Under the pieces are notes generated by a model that searched no databases, was not told the origin of the DNA, and saw only the letters and a list, made by a program, of their open reading frames with translations. Positions 7,675 to 16,357 of a DNA stretch of 64,000 nucleotides are shown piece by piece. Each line of letters begins with the position of its first letter. Position 1 is the stretch's first letter. Source of the stretch: an uncultured Faecalibacterium sp. (GTDB taxonomy: Bacteria > Bacillota > Clostridia > Oscillospirales > Ruminococcaceae); the NCBI GenBank assembly GCA_934539245.1, contig CAKTCK010000004.1, forward strand, positions 1-64,000, written 5' to 3'. The position numbers and the translations under genes are program-made.

Positions 7675-8553
7675 ATGATCTTAAGCATGACCGGTTTCGG
7701 CAGGGGGACTGCCGTGCTCAATGGCCGCGAGATCACTGTGGAGCTGCGCAGCGTGAACTCCCGCTATTTCGAGTATTCCTCCCGCATCCCGCGCACCTGC
7801 AGTTCTCTGGACAGCCGCCTGAAAAAACAGCTCAACCAGCGGATCTCCCGCGGCAAGGTAGAGCTTAGCATGACCGTGCAGAACGTGGACGCAGCAGATA
7901 CCGTGGTCGCCGTCAACATGGAGCTTGCCCGCAGCTATCAGCAGGCTATGCGGGACTTGTCCGAGCAGCTGGGGGTCAAAAATGATGTGTCCACCGCCGT
8001 TCTGACCCGCTTCCCGGATGTGCTGACCACCCGCCACGCCGATGTGGACGAGGAGCAGCTGTGGCAGGATGTGTCTGCCGTTACCGCGCAGGCGCTGGAT
8101 CGTTTTGTGGAGATGCGTGCCGCCGAGGGCGCCAAGATGAAGGCAGACGTGGAAAGCCGCCTTGTGTTTCTGGAACAGTGCGTCGGCAAGGTGGAAACTT
8201 TGAGTGCAGGCCGGGTAGAAAACTACACCAACCGCCTGTATGAAAAACTCAAGGTCATCTTGCAGGATCGGGACATTGATGACGCCCGTGTGCTGACCGA
8301 AGCCGCCATCTTTGGCGATAAAACCGCCGTGGACGAGGAGACTGTCCGTCTGCGCAGCCACATCGCACAGTACCGCGATATCTTACAGCTGGACGAGCCC
8401 GTTGGCCGCAAGCTGGATTTCCTGACGCAGGAGCTGAACCGTGAGACCAATACCATCGGTTCCAAGTGTCAGGATTTGGATATCACCCGTATCGTGGTGG
8501 ATATGAAAGCGGAAATCGAAAAGATCCGCGAGCAGATTCAGAATCTGGAATAA
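7675..8553 (+). CDS. yicC: YicC family endoribonuclease-like protein
   Basis: YicC/YloC proteins are conserved RNases linked to RNA turnover and stationary-phase survival. The 292-residue protein begins MILSMTGFGRG, the family's hallmark, and ends with FLTQELNRETNTIGSKCQDLDIT and a helical C-terminus, matching YicC_N followed by DUF1527. ATG 7675 is chosen over an upstream in-frame start at 7612 because AGGAG lies just before it and the family begins there. It precedes remA and gmk, the conserved Firmicute order. Confidence 0.95.
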   Translation: MILSMTGFGRGTAVLNGREITVELRSVNSRYFEYSSRIPRTCSSLDSRLKKQLNQRISRGKVELSMTVQNVDAADTVVAVNMELARSYQQAMRDLSEQLGVKNDVSTAVLTRFPDVLTTRHADVDEEQLWQDVSAVTAQALDRFVEMRAAEGAKMKADVESRLVFLEQCVGKVETLSAGRVENYTNRLYEKLKVILQDRDIDDARVLTEAAIFGDKTAVDEETVRLRSHIAQYRDILQLDEPVGRKLDFLTQELNRETNTIGSKCQDLDITRIVVDMKAEIEKIREQIQNLE

Positions 8554-8571
8554 TATGTTGTGGAGGAGCCT

Positions 8572-8850
8572 ATGAAACTCATCAACATCGGCTTTGGCAA
8601 TATGGTCAGTGCGGGGCGCGTGGTGGCAGTCGTCAGCCCGGACTCTGCACCGGTCAAGCGTCTGGTGAAGGAAGCACGCGAGCGCGGGATGCTGATCGAT
8701 GCCTCTTACGGCCGCAGCACCCGGGCAGTGCTCATCATGGACTCCGATCATGTCGTGCTGTCCGCCCTTCAGCCCGAAACGGTGGCAAGCCGTGCCGCCG
8801 GGCAGGAGGGCAGAGCATCAATGGAGGAAGAAGCATCTCATGGCGAATGA
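8572..8850 (+). CDS. remA: RemA-like regulatory protein (DUF370)
   Basis: RemA in Bacillus is a DNA-binding activator of extracellular-matrix and osmoprotection genes that forms ring-like oligomers. The 92-residue product reads [20 protein letters not shown] and then [26 protein letters not shown], the full DUF370 signature including the conserved Arg residues. GGAGGAG precedes ATG 8572. Its last 11 bases overlap gmk. Position between yicC and gmk matches Bacillus. The role in this organism is inferred from the family. Confidence 0.93.
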   Translation: MKLINIGFGNMVSAGRVVAVVSPDSAPVKRLVKEARERGMLIDASYGRSTRAVLIMDSDHVVLSALQPETVASRAAGQEGRASMEEEASHGE

Positions 8851-9412
8851 TAAATTTCTGTTTGTAGTTTCTGGCGCAGCCGGTACCGGCAAGGACAGCG
8901 TGGTCAAGGCACTGCGCGAGGCACACCCCGAGATCGAAAAGACCGTCTCTGCCACCACCCGCGCCCCGCGCCCCGGCGAGCAGGAGGGCGTGGATTACTA
9001 CTACCGCACCCGTGAGCAGTTCCAGCAGCTGCTGGAAAACGATCAGGTGGTGGAGCACAACTTCTATAACGGCAACTACTACGGCACTCTGAAGTCAGAG
9101 GTAGAAAAGCGGCTGGAGGCCGGTAAGGTGGTCGTGCTGGTCATTGACGTGCACGGCGCTGCCAATATCCGCCGGATGTTCCCGGGCGCTACCACCGTGT
9201 TCCTGCTGCCGCCCTCTGTGGAGGAGCTGGAGCACCGTCTGCGCGGCCGCGGCACCGAGACCGAGGAAAGCATTCAGGAGCGTCTTGCCACCGCCCGGCA
9301 GGAGCTGGCCGAGCAGGATAAGTTTACCGTAAAGCTGGTCAACAATCAGATCGAGCCCTGCGCCGCAGAGCTGTATCAGGTCATCTGCCAGCGCGCCGGG
9401 CTGCAAGACTAA
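8840..9412 (+). CDS. gmk: Guanylate kinase
   Basis: It phosphorylates GMP to GDP with ATP, in nucleotide recycling and (p)ppGpp metabolism. The 190-residue protein has a P-loop [10 protein letters not shown] at residues 11-20 and the GMP-binding stretch [31 protein letters not shown] and the LID-like [13 protein letters not shown] follow. The P-loop departs from the usual GPSGxGKGT form (Ala-Ala for Pro-Ser, Asp-Ser after Lys), but the Lys is kept. It overlaps remA by 11 bp. The rpoZ and coaBC genes that follow gmk in Bacillus are absent here, and priA comes next. Confidence 0.95.
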   Translation: MANDKFLFVVSGAAGTGKDSVVKALREAHPEIEKTVSATTRAPRPGEQEGVDYYYRTREQFQQLLENDQVVEHNFYNGNYYGTLKSEVEKRLEAGKVVVLVIDVHGAANIRRMFPGATTVFLLPPSVEELEHRLRGRGTETEESIQERLATARQELAEQDKFTVKLVNNQIEPCAAELYQVICQRAGLQD

Positions 9413-9440
9413 AAAATCAAGCGTTGAAGGAGTTGGACGA

Positions 9441-11702
9441 ATGCCCAAAACGGTAGGTGTTGCCGTCAGCAATGCGACCTTCCATTTTGATAAGCTGTAT
9501 ACCTACGCCGTTCTGCCGGAGCACCAGAATGCAGTGCGTCTGGGCAGCATGGTGCTGGTACCCTTTGGCAAGGGTAGCCGTGCCCGCATGGGTGTGGTGC
9601 TGGCCTGCGATGCCGAGCCGGAGCACTCTAAACTGAAATATCTGTTCGACGTAGCCCCGACCTCGGCCTGCCTGACCCCGGAGCTGCTGCGGCTGGTGCA
9701 TTTTTTAAAGGAGCGCACCTTTTGTACCTATTACGAGGCCGTCAAGGCGGTCATTCCGTATGGTGCACAGTACAAGCCTGCCGTGGCGGCAGATGGTGTG
9801 ACCCCAGTGCTGCAAAAGCAGCTTACCCGTCACACGGAAAACGCCTATAAGCTGGTGGGCACGCTGCCGCAAAAGCCAAAACCTACGGCAAAACAGCTGG
9901 CAGCGGTGGCATTACTGAGCGGCGGTCCTCGCACCCTGAACGAACTGGAGGATAAGGGCATCAGCCGCGCCGTGCTGGATAACCTGTGCACCAAAGGCGT
10001 GCTGGAATGCAGCAAGGTGAATAAGTCCATCGACCTCTACGCCTCCATTCCGCTGCGCAACGATCCCATCACCCTCACGGAGCAGCAGCAGGCCGCTTAC
10101 GATACGCTGTTGCCCAAATTAGAAGATGCCGCACCCCATTCGGCGCTGCTGTATGGTGTGACCGGCAGCGGTAAGACGCTGGTGTTTTTAAAGCTGATTT
10201 CCCGCTGTCTGGAGCTTGGCCGCAAGGCGCTGGTGCTGGTGCCGGAGATCAGCCTGACCCCGCAGATGATCCTGCGGTTAAAAGGGCAGTTCGGCCGCCG
10301 GGTGGCGGTGCAGCACTCCGCGCTCAACCACACCGAGCGTCTGCTGCAATGGCAGATGATCCAGGATGGCGGTGCAGATATCGTGGTGGGCACCCGCAGC
10401 GCAGTGTTTTCGCCGCTGGAAAATATCGGCCTTATCATCATTGACGAGGAGCAGGAGCACACTTACCGGTCGGAATCTGCCCCGCGCTACTCTGCCCACG
10501 AGGTTGCCCGCCAGCGTGCCGCCGAAAACGGCGCACTGCTGCTTCTGGCCAGCGCCACCCCCAGCACCGAGAGCTTTTACGCTGCGCAGAATGGCCGCAC
10601 CCAGCTGGTGCGCCTGACCAAGCGCTACGGCGGCAACCCGCTGCCCAGTGTGCAGATCGTGGATATGCGGGCAGAACTGGTTGCGGGTAATCCCCGCGAG
10701 ATTAGCCTTGCGCTAGAGGATGCCATCCGCCGCAATCTGGAGGCGGAAAAGCAGACCATTCTTCTGCTCAACCGCCGTGGCTACCAGACTATCGCTCAGT
10801 GCGAGGACTGCCGCGAGGTGCTCAAGTGCCCCAAGTGCAGCGTGCCCATGGTGTACCACAAATCTGCCCGCAAGGTGCTGTGCCACTACTGCGGCTCCCA
10901 GCAGGAGCCGCCGCCCACCCTTTGCCCGGTCTGCGGCGGCAAGCTGCAATACCGGGGCTTCGGCACCCAAAAAGCCGAGGAGGAACTGGCAAAGCTTTTC
11001 CCGGAGGCGCGGGTGCTGCGTATGGATCAGGACTCCACCGCCGCCAAGGATGCCCACGAAAAGCTGCTTGCCAAATTTGCAGCGCATGAATATGACATCA
11101 TGGTGGGCACCCAGATGGTGGCGAAAGGGCTGGACTTCGAGGATGTGACCCTTGTGGGTGTGCTGGGCATTGATTCGCTGCTGTTTGCGCAGGGCTTCCG
11201 TGCATACGAGAATGTGTTCAGCCTGATCACGCAGGTGGTGGGACGCAGCGGCCGTGCAAAAGAGCCCGGCTTTGCCATCATCCAGACCACCGACCCGGAC
11301 AACCCGGTGCTCACCCTTGCCGCCGCACAGGATTACGATGCTTTCTACGAGCAGGAAATCTCCTACCGCAAGCTGGGGCTGTACCCGCCCTTCTGCGGGC
11401 TGTGCGTCATCGGCTTTGCAGGTGCAAAGGAGAACGAGGTGGCGCGCGCCGCTGCTCGGTTCTCGGCGCTTTTAGGACAGCAGGCGGCCAAGCAGCCGGA
11501 TCTGCCCCTACGCATTCTGGGTCCTACACCCGGCAGCATTGAAAAGATCAACGACACCTATCGCTATAAGCTTACCGTCAAGTGCCGCAACGACCGCCGC
11601 TTCCGCGACCTTGTGCGTGCAGCACTGGCACTGTATGAAAAAGAAAAACTGCCGTCCAAGGCATCGGTCGTGGTAGACCTGCACTCGGACGGAGACATCT
11701 GA
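9441..11702 (+). CDS. priA: Primosomal protein N' (replication restart helicase)
   Basis: PriA recognises stalled forks and D-loops and reloads the replicative helicase. The 753-residue protein has an N-terminal 3'-DNA-binding domain, a Walker A motif GVTGSGKT near residue 240, and IIDEEQEHTYRSE as motif II. Eight Cys in CxxC-type pairs (CEDC, CPKC, CHYC, CPVC; about residues 454-500) bind two zincs. The helicase C-lobe includes MVGTQMVAKGLDFEDVTLVGV and TQVVGRSGR. AAGGAG precedes ATG 9441. Its end is 19 bp from def. Confidence 0.97.
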   Translation: MPKTVGVAVSNATFHFDKLYTYAVLPEHQNAVRLGSMVLVPFGKGSRARMGVVLACDAEPEHSKLKYLFDVAPTSACLTPELLRLVHFLKERTFCTYYEAVKAVIPYGAQYKPAVAADGVTPVLQKQLTRHTENAYKLVGTLPQKPKPTAKQLAAVALLSGGPRTLNELEDKGISRAVLDNLCTKGVLECSKVNKSIDLYASIPLRNDPITLTEQQQAAYDTLLPKLEDAAPHSALLYGVTGSGKTLVFLKLISRCLELGRKALVLVPEISLTPQMILRLKGQFGRRVAVQHSALNHTERLLQWQMIQDGGADIVVGTRSAVFSPLENIGLIIIDEEQEHTYRSESAPRYSAHEVARQRAAENGALLLLASATPSTESFYAAQNGRTQLVRLTKRYGGNPLPSVQIVDMRAELVAGNPREISLALEDAIRRNLEAEKQTILLLNRRGYQTIAQCEDCREVLKCPKCSVPMVYHKSARKVLCHYCGSQQEPPPTLCPVCGGKLQYRGFGTQKAEEELAKLFPEARVLRMDQDSTAAKDAHEKLLAKFAAHEYDIMVGTQMVAKGLDFEDVTLVGVLGIDSLLFAQGFRAYENVFSLITQVVGRSGRAKEPGFAIIQTTDPDNPVLTLAAAQDYDAFYEQEISYRKLGLYPPFCGLCVIGFAGAKENEVARAAARFSALLGQQAAKQPDLPLRILGPTPGSIEKINDTYRYKLTVKCRNDRRFRDLVRAALALYEKEKLPSKASVVVDLHSDGDI

Positions 11703-11721
11703 TAAAACTGGAGGTACCATT

Positions 11722-12258
11722 ATGGCTATCCGTAACATTGTTAAAGAAGGCGACCCCATCCTGAACAAGGTCTGCCGCCCCGTGACCAATTTTGACGACC
11801 GTCTGGCCACCCTGCTGGACGATATGCGCGAGACCATGATCGCTGCCGACGGCGTAGGTCTGGCCGGCCCGCAGGTGGGCATGATGCGCCGCCTGTTCGT
11901 GGTGTGGGACACCACCGATGCCCCGGAGGAGATCCCCGAGGATTACGAGTACAAGTTCATCGATTTCGTCAACCCCGAGATCCTCGCCGTTTCTGAGGAA
12001 GAAGAGACTGCCTACGAGGGCTGCCTGTCCTTCCCGGGACACAACGGCGCTGTGACCCGCCCCGTTGCCGTCAAGGTGCGTGCGCAGGACCGCAACGGCG
12101 AATGGTTCGAGCTGGAGGCTGACGGTCTGCTGGGCCGCTGCATCCAGCACGAGAACGACCATCTGGACGGCATCACCATCATGGAATCCAGCGAGTACTT
12201 CTACGAGGATACCGAGGAAGGCAAAAAGGCCGCCCGCGAAGCGAAAGGAAACAACTGA
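11722..12258 (+). CDS. def: Peptide deformylase
   Basis: It removes the N-formyl group from nascent proteins. All three deformylase motifs are present: GVGLAGPQVG, EGCLSFPG and QHENDHLDG, in which the Cys and the two His bind the catalytic metal and the Glu is the general base. The length of 178 residues is normal. GGAGG precedes the ATG. Its stop overlaps the fmt start (TGATG), so the deformylase and formyltransferase are translationally coupled. Confidence 0.97.
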   Translation: MAIRNIVKEGDPILNKVCRPVTNFDDRLATLLDDMRETMIAADGVGLAGPQVGMMRRLFVVWDTTDAPEEIPEDYEYKFIDFVNPEILAVSEEEETAYEGCLSFPGHNGAVTRPVAVKVRAQDRNGEWFELEADGLLGRCIQHENDHLDGITIMESSEYFYEDTEEGKKAAREAKGNN

Positions 12259-13178
12259 TGCGCATTTTGTTCATGGGCACGCCGGATATTGCTGCCGAGT
12301 GCCTGAAAGCTCTGTATGCCGCCGGGCATGACATCTGTGCCGTGTACACCCGGCGGGATAAGCCGGTCGGCCGCAAGCAGGTGCTCACCGCACCGCCGGT
12401 CAAAGAGGTTGCACTGGCGCACGGTACACCCGTATTCCAGCCACGCACCCTGCGGGACGGCAGCGAGGACGAAAATATACGCGCCCTTGCCCCGGAACTG
12501 ATCGTGGTGGTGGCCTATGGCTGCATCCTGCCGAAGTCCGTGCTGGAAATGCCCCGCTACGGCTGCATCAACCTGCATGTTTCGCTGCTGCCGAAATATC
12601 GCGGCAGCGCTCCGGTGCAGTGGTCGGTGCTAAACGGTGATGCTGAGACCGGCGTTTCCATCATGCAGATGGACGAGGGTCTGGATACCGGTGATGTGCT
12701 GTACTGCAAAAAGATCACCATCGACCCCGAGGAGACCAGCGGCGAACTGTTTGACCGCGTTACCGCTGTGGGTGCCGAAGCTCTGTGCGAGACGATTCCC
12801 CAGATTGCAGCAGGCATCCTGACGGCTGTGCCGCAGGAGCACGAAAACGCCACCCTTGCCCCTATGCTGAACAAGGAGATGGCAGAGTTCCGCCTTACCG
12901 ATTCTGCCGCCCATATCCACAACTGGGTGCGCGGCATGAATCCTTGGCCGGGTGCGTGGTTCATCACCTCCGGCGGCAAAAAGCTCAAGGTGATGTCCTG
13001 CCGTGTGGCTGCCGCCAACGGCGAAGCCCCGGGCACGGTGCTGGCCACAAAGCCCCTGACCGTAGCCTGCGGCGAGGGTGCTATCCAGCTGCTGGAAGTC
13101 GTGCCGGAGGGTAAAAAGCCCATGGACGGCACCGCCTTTGCAGCGGGTCTGCGCCTGAAAACGGGGGATAGCCTCTGA
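12258..13178 (+). CDS. fmt: Methionyl-tRNA formyltransferase
   Basis: It formylates initiator Met-tRNA using 10-formyl-THF. The 306-residue protein begins MRILFMGTPDIAAECL and has the catalytic Asn/His/Asp region (GCINLHVSLLPKYRGSAPVQW, MDEGLDTGDV). A C-terminal OB-like domain carries WVRGMNPWPGAW. It overlaps def by 1 bp and rsmB by 1 bp. Confidence 0.97.
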   Translation: MRILFMGTPDIAAECLKALYAAGHDICAVYTRRDKPVGRKQVLTAPPVKEVALAHGTPVFQPRTLRDGSEDENIRALAPELIVVVAYGCILPKSVLEMPRYGCINLHVSLLPKYRGSAPVQWSVLNGDAETGVSIMQMDEGLDTGDVLYCKKITIDPEETSGELFDRVTAVGAEALCETIPQIAAGILTAVPQEHENATLAPMLNKEMAEFRLTDSAAHIHNWVRGMNPWPGAWFITSGGKKLKVMSCRVAAANGEAPGTVLATKPLTVACGEGAIQLLEVVPEGKKPMDGTAFAAGLRLKTGDSL

Positions 13179-14509
13179 TGGCCGCAAATCCTCGTGCGGC
13201 AGCAGTTGCCGCACTGATACGGCAGGAGCAAGACGGCTTTTCCAATCTGGTGCTGGACGCAGAGCTCAAGCGCCAGAAGCTGGAAGGCCGGGATAAGGCC
13301 TTTGCAAGCGCTATCTTCTACACGGTGCTGGAGCATCGCGGCACACTGGACTATATTCTGGAGCAGTTTCTGCCCAAGGGTCTGGCGAAGTTGGACGCCC
13401 CCGTGCGGGAAATTTTACGCGCTGCACTGGCGCAGGCACGCTATATGCAGGTGCCTGTCTCCGCAGCGGTGAACGAGGCAGTCAAGCTGACCCGCACCTT
13501 TAAAAAATCCAGCGCCTCCGGCCTTGTCAACGCCGTGCTGCGCAAGGCCTGCGGCTATGATCTGGACGCTGCCGTCTTTACAGACGAGATCCAGCGCCTG
13601 ATGGTTTTAGGCTCTGCCGGGCGGGATGTGGCGGAATTCCTCCACAAAAACTACCCGGATGAAGCACTGGGCATCCTGACCTATCAGGCCGATGGCGGTT
13701 TGACCAGTCTGCGTGCAAATCCCCTCAAGGCCAGCGCTGCACAGCTGTGCGCACTGCTTATAGAGCAGGGCGTGGCAGAGGTGCGGCAGGGCATCGTGCC
13801 CGGCAGCGTGCTGGCGCGATTTGCGGGCAGCCCGGCAGACAACGAGCTGTTCTGGCAGGGCTACTACCATGTAGAGGGGCAGGCCAGCCAGCTGGCAGCC
13901 CTTTGCGTGGGGGCAGCCCCCGGCGAGACGGTACTGGACCTGTGCGCTGCCCCCGGCGGCAAGACCATTTTGCTGGCCGAGCAGATGCAGGGCACAGGAG
14001 AACTGTACAGCTGCGATGCGGCAGAGAACCGTGTGGGGCTGATCCGCACCGCAGTGGACCGCATGGGCTTTACCGGGGTGCATACCCTGTGCAACGATGC
14101 CACCAAGCCGAACCCTGCACTGCCCATGGCAGACCGCATCCTGACGGATGTGCCTTGCAGCGGCTTGGGCATTCTGGCAAAAAAGCCGGATCTGCGCTAT
14201 AAAAAGCTGGAAGCTGTCCGGCAGGCAGAACTGCTTGCCACGCAGGCGGCAATTCTGGATACCGCTGCGGCACTGCTCAAGGCGGGCGGGCGGCTGGTCT
14301 ATTCCACCTGCACCATCGACCCGGCAGAAAATCAGCAGCAGATCGCAGCCTTTTTGCAGCGCCACCCGGAATTTGTGGTCTGCGCACCGGAGGTGCCGCT
14401 GCCTGCCGGAATGACGGCAGGGGAGCACGGCTGCCTTTCGGTGCCCACCCGTACCGGCATGGACGGCTTTTTCCTGTGTGTGCTGCAAAAAGCCGTCGCA
14501 ACGCAATAA
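13178..14509 (+). CDS. rsmB: 16S rRNA (cytosine-967-C5)-methyltransferase
   Basis: RsmB (Sun) methylates C967 of 16S rRNA. The 443-residue protein starts with a NusB-like RNA-binding domain (about residues 1-140; PVREILRAALAQARYMQVP). The SAM-dependent Rossmann domain follows: VLDLCAAPGGKTILLAE, DVPCSGLGILAKKPDLR with the Pro-Cys motif IV, and LVYSTCTIDPAENQ with the second catalytic Cys. The start overlaps the fmt stop. A small 6-bp hairpin without a T tract (14512-14529) lies between this gene and rlmN. Confidence 0.95.
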   Translation: MAANPRAAAVAALIRQEQDGFSNLVLDAELKRQKLEGRDKAFASAIFYTVLEHRGTLDYILEQFLPKGLAKLDAPVREILRAALAQARYMQVPVSAAVNEAVKLTRTFKKSSASGLVNAVLRKACGYDLDAAVFTDEIQRLMVLGSAGRDVAEFLHKNYPDEALGILTYQADGGLTSLRANPLKASAAQLCALLIEQGVAEVRQGIVPGSVLARFAGSPADNELFWQGYYHVEGQASQLAALCVGAAPGETVLDLCAAPGGKTILLAEQMQGTGELYSCDAAENRVGLIRTAVDRMGFTGVHTLCNDATKPNPALPMADRILTDVPCSGLGILAKKPDLRYKKLEAVRQAELLATQAAILDTAAALLKAGGRLVYSTCTIDPAENQQQIAAFLQRHPEFVVCAPEVPLPAGMTAGEHGCLSVPTRTGMDGFFLCVLQKAVATQ

Positions 14510-14550
14510 GCACGACCTTTGCGGGTCGTATCCTCTTATAGGAGAACAGA

Positions 14551-15591
14551 ATGGAACAAAAACGCTGTATTTCTTCCCTGACGCTGGCAGAATTGACTGC
14601 TGAACTGAAGGCGCTGGGACAGCCGGGTTTCCGGGCAAAGCAGATCTTCCACTGGGTACACCAGAAACTGGTCACCGAGTTTTCTGCCATGACCGACCAG
14701 CCCAAGACCCTGCTGGCAAAGCTGGAAGAAACCTTTTATATCGCTGCACCGCAGATCGAGCGCCGTCAGGAGGCCAAGGACGGTACTGTGAAGTATCTGC
14801 TGCGCATGGCGGATGGCAACTGCATTGAGACCGTTGTTATGCGTTACCACTACGGCAATACCGTGTGCGTGTCCACACAGGTGGGCTGCCGTATGGGCTG
14901 CCGGTTCTGCGCTTCCACGCAGGCGGGGCGGGTGCGTAACCTTGAAGCAGGCGAGATCTGCTCCGAGATCTACACCGCCCAGAAGGATATCGGCGAGCGC
15001 ATCTCCCATATCGTGCTCATGGGTATCGGTGAGCCGCTGGACAACTTTGACGAAGTGATGCGCTTTTTGGAGAATATCACCTCGCCCGAGGGCGTCAATA
15101 TCGGGATGCGCAATATCAGCCTTTCCACCTGCGGCCTTGTGCCTAAGATCGACCAGCTGGCGGAGAAAAAGCTGCAGCTCACCCTTTCCATCTCGCTGCA
15201 CGCACCTACCAACCAGATCCGCAGCAGCATGATGCCGGTCAACGATGCCTACCCGGTGGAGCAGCTGATCCAGACCGTGCGCCGGTATCAGGAGACCACT
15301 GGACGCCGGGTCAGCTTTGAATATTCCATGGTGCGCGGTGTCAATGATTCTGATGTCTGCGCAAAGCAGCTGGCAGATCTGATCCGGGGCATGGGTGCTC
15401 ATGTAAATCTGATCCCCATCAACCCGGTGGACGGCAGCCCGTATTCCGCTACGGATGCAGCCAATGTGCGCCGGTTCCAGCAAAAGCTTGAAAGTCTTGG
15501 CGTAAACGCCACGGTGCGCCGCCGCCTTGGCAGCGAGATCAGCGCCGCCTGCGGCCAGCTGCGCCGCGACGAAATGAACGGCAAGGCATAA
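14551..15591 (+). CDS. rlmN: Dual-specificity 23S rRNA/tRNA m2A methyltransferase
   Basis: RlmN is a radical-SAM enzyme that makes 2-methyladenosine at A2503 of 23S rRNA and A37 of some tRNAs. The cluster-binding motif CRMGCRFC (CxxxCxxC) follows VCVSTQVG near residue 112. MGIGEPLDNFDEV and SLHAPTNQIR are family motifs. The C-terminal RRRLGSEISAACGQLR holds the second catalytic Cys. Length 346 is standard. AGGAG precedes ATG 14551. Confidence 0.97.
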   Translation: MEQKRCISSLTLAELTAELKALGQPGFRAKQIFHWVHQKLVTEFSAMTDQPKTLLAKLEETFYIAAPQIERRQEAKDGTVKYLLRMADGNCIETVVMRYHYGNTVCVSTQVGCRMGCRFCASTQAGRVRNLEAGEICSEIYTAQKDIGERISHIVLMGIGEPLDNFDEVMRFLENITSPEGVNIGMRNISLSTCGLVPKIDQLAEKKLQLTLSISLHAPTNQIRSSMMPVNDAYPVEQLIQTVRRYQETTGRRVSFEYSMVRGVNDSDVCAKQLADLIRGMGAHVNLIPINPVDGSPYSATDAANVRRFQQKLESLGVNATVRRRLGSEISAACGQLRRDEMNGKA

Positions 15592-15607
15592 ATAGAGGGA
15601 GAAACCT

Positions 15608-16357
15608 ATGAAACTTGCAGGAAAAACGGATGTAGGACGCGTCCGGCAGGACAATCAGGATGATTACCGTGCCGGGGAACTGCCCGGTGATGCAGCATGG
15701 GCGCTGGTATGCGATGGCATGGGCGGCGCACGCGGCGGGCGGGAAGCCTCGCAGTGCGCGTGCAGCGTCATCGAGCGCTGCTTTCAGGAGCAGTACAGCC
15801 AGTGCATCCCCGGCGAAGAGGAGACCTTTTTAAAGAAGGCGCTGCTCAGCGCTAACCGCTATGTGTTCCAGAAGGCATTGCGGGAGGAGTCTCTAGCTGG
15901 TATGGGTACCACCGCTGTCTGTGCTCTGGTGCGCGGCGGAAAGGCCTATCTGAGCCACGCGGGCGATTCCCGCGCCTACCTCTACCGGGACGGTAAACTG
16001 GCGCAGCTGACCCACGACCACTCCTATGTGCAGGAACTGGTGGACTGCGGCACTATTACGCAGGAGCAGGCAGAGCATCACCCGCAGAAAAACATCATCA
16101 CCCGGGCGCTGGGCGTGGATTACCGGCTGGAGCCGGAGTTTACCACCGTGGCGCTGCAGGCAGGGGACGTTCTGTTGCTGTGCACGGACGGCCTGACCAA
16201 TGCCGTGCCCACGGAGCAGTTGGAGCAGTTGCTCCGCAGCAGATCTTTTTACGACCTGCCGGATGTTCTGATTCGCACCGCCAATGAAAACGGCGGACCG
16301 GACAACATCACCGCCCTGCTGGTGGGGGTAGAGCCGATGGAGGTGCGCCATGGATAA
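15608..16357 (+). CDS. prpC: PP2C-type serine/threonine phosphatase
   Basis: It dephosphorylates PrkC and its targets, balancing Ser/Thr phosphorylation. The 249-residue protein has the PPM metal-binding motifs in order: GRVRQDNQDD, VCDGMGGARGG, GMGTTAVCALV, LSHAGDSRAYLYR, LCTDGLTN and NGGPDNITALLV. It overlaps the adjacent kinase start by 8 bp, the standard prpC-prkC arrangement. Likely cytoplasmic. Confidence 0.95.
   Translation: MKLAGKTDVGRVRQDNQDDYRAGELPGDAAWALVCDGMGGARGGREASQCACSVIERCFQEQYSQCIPGEEETFLKKALLSANRYVFQKALREESLAGMGTTAVCALVRGGKAYLSHAGDSRAYLYRDGKLAQLTHDHSYVQELVDCGTITQEQAEHHPQKNIITRALGVDYRLEPEFTTVALQAGDVLLLCTDGLTNAVPTEQLEQLLRSRSFYDLPDVLIRTANENGGPDNITALLVGVEPMEVRHG

Noticed and set aside
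9413..9440. Expected rpoZ/coaBC between gmk and priA
   Set aside because: Only 28 bp separate the two genes, so these genes must be elsewhere.
14512..14529. Terminator between rsmB and rlmN
   Set aside because: The ACGACC/GGTCGT hairpin has only 6 bp and no T tract, and the genes look cotranscribed.
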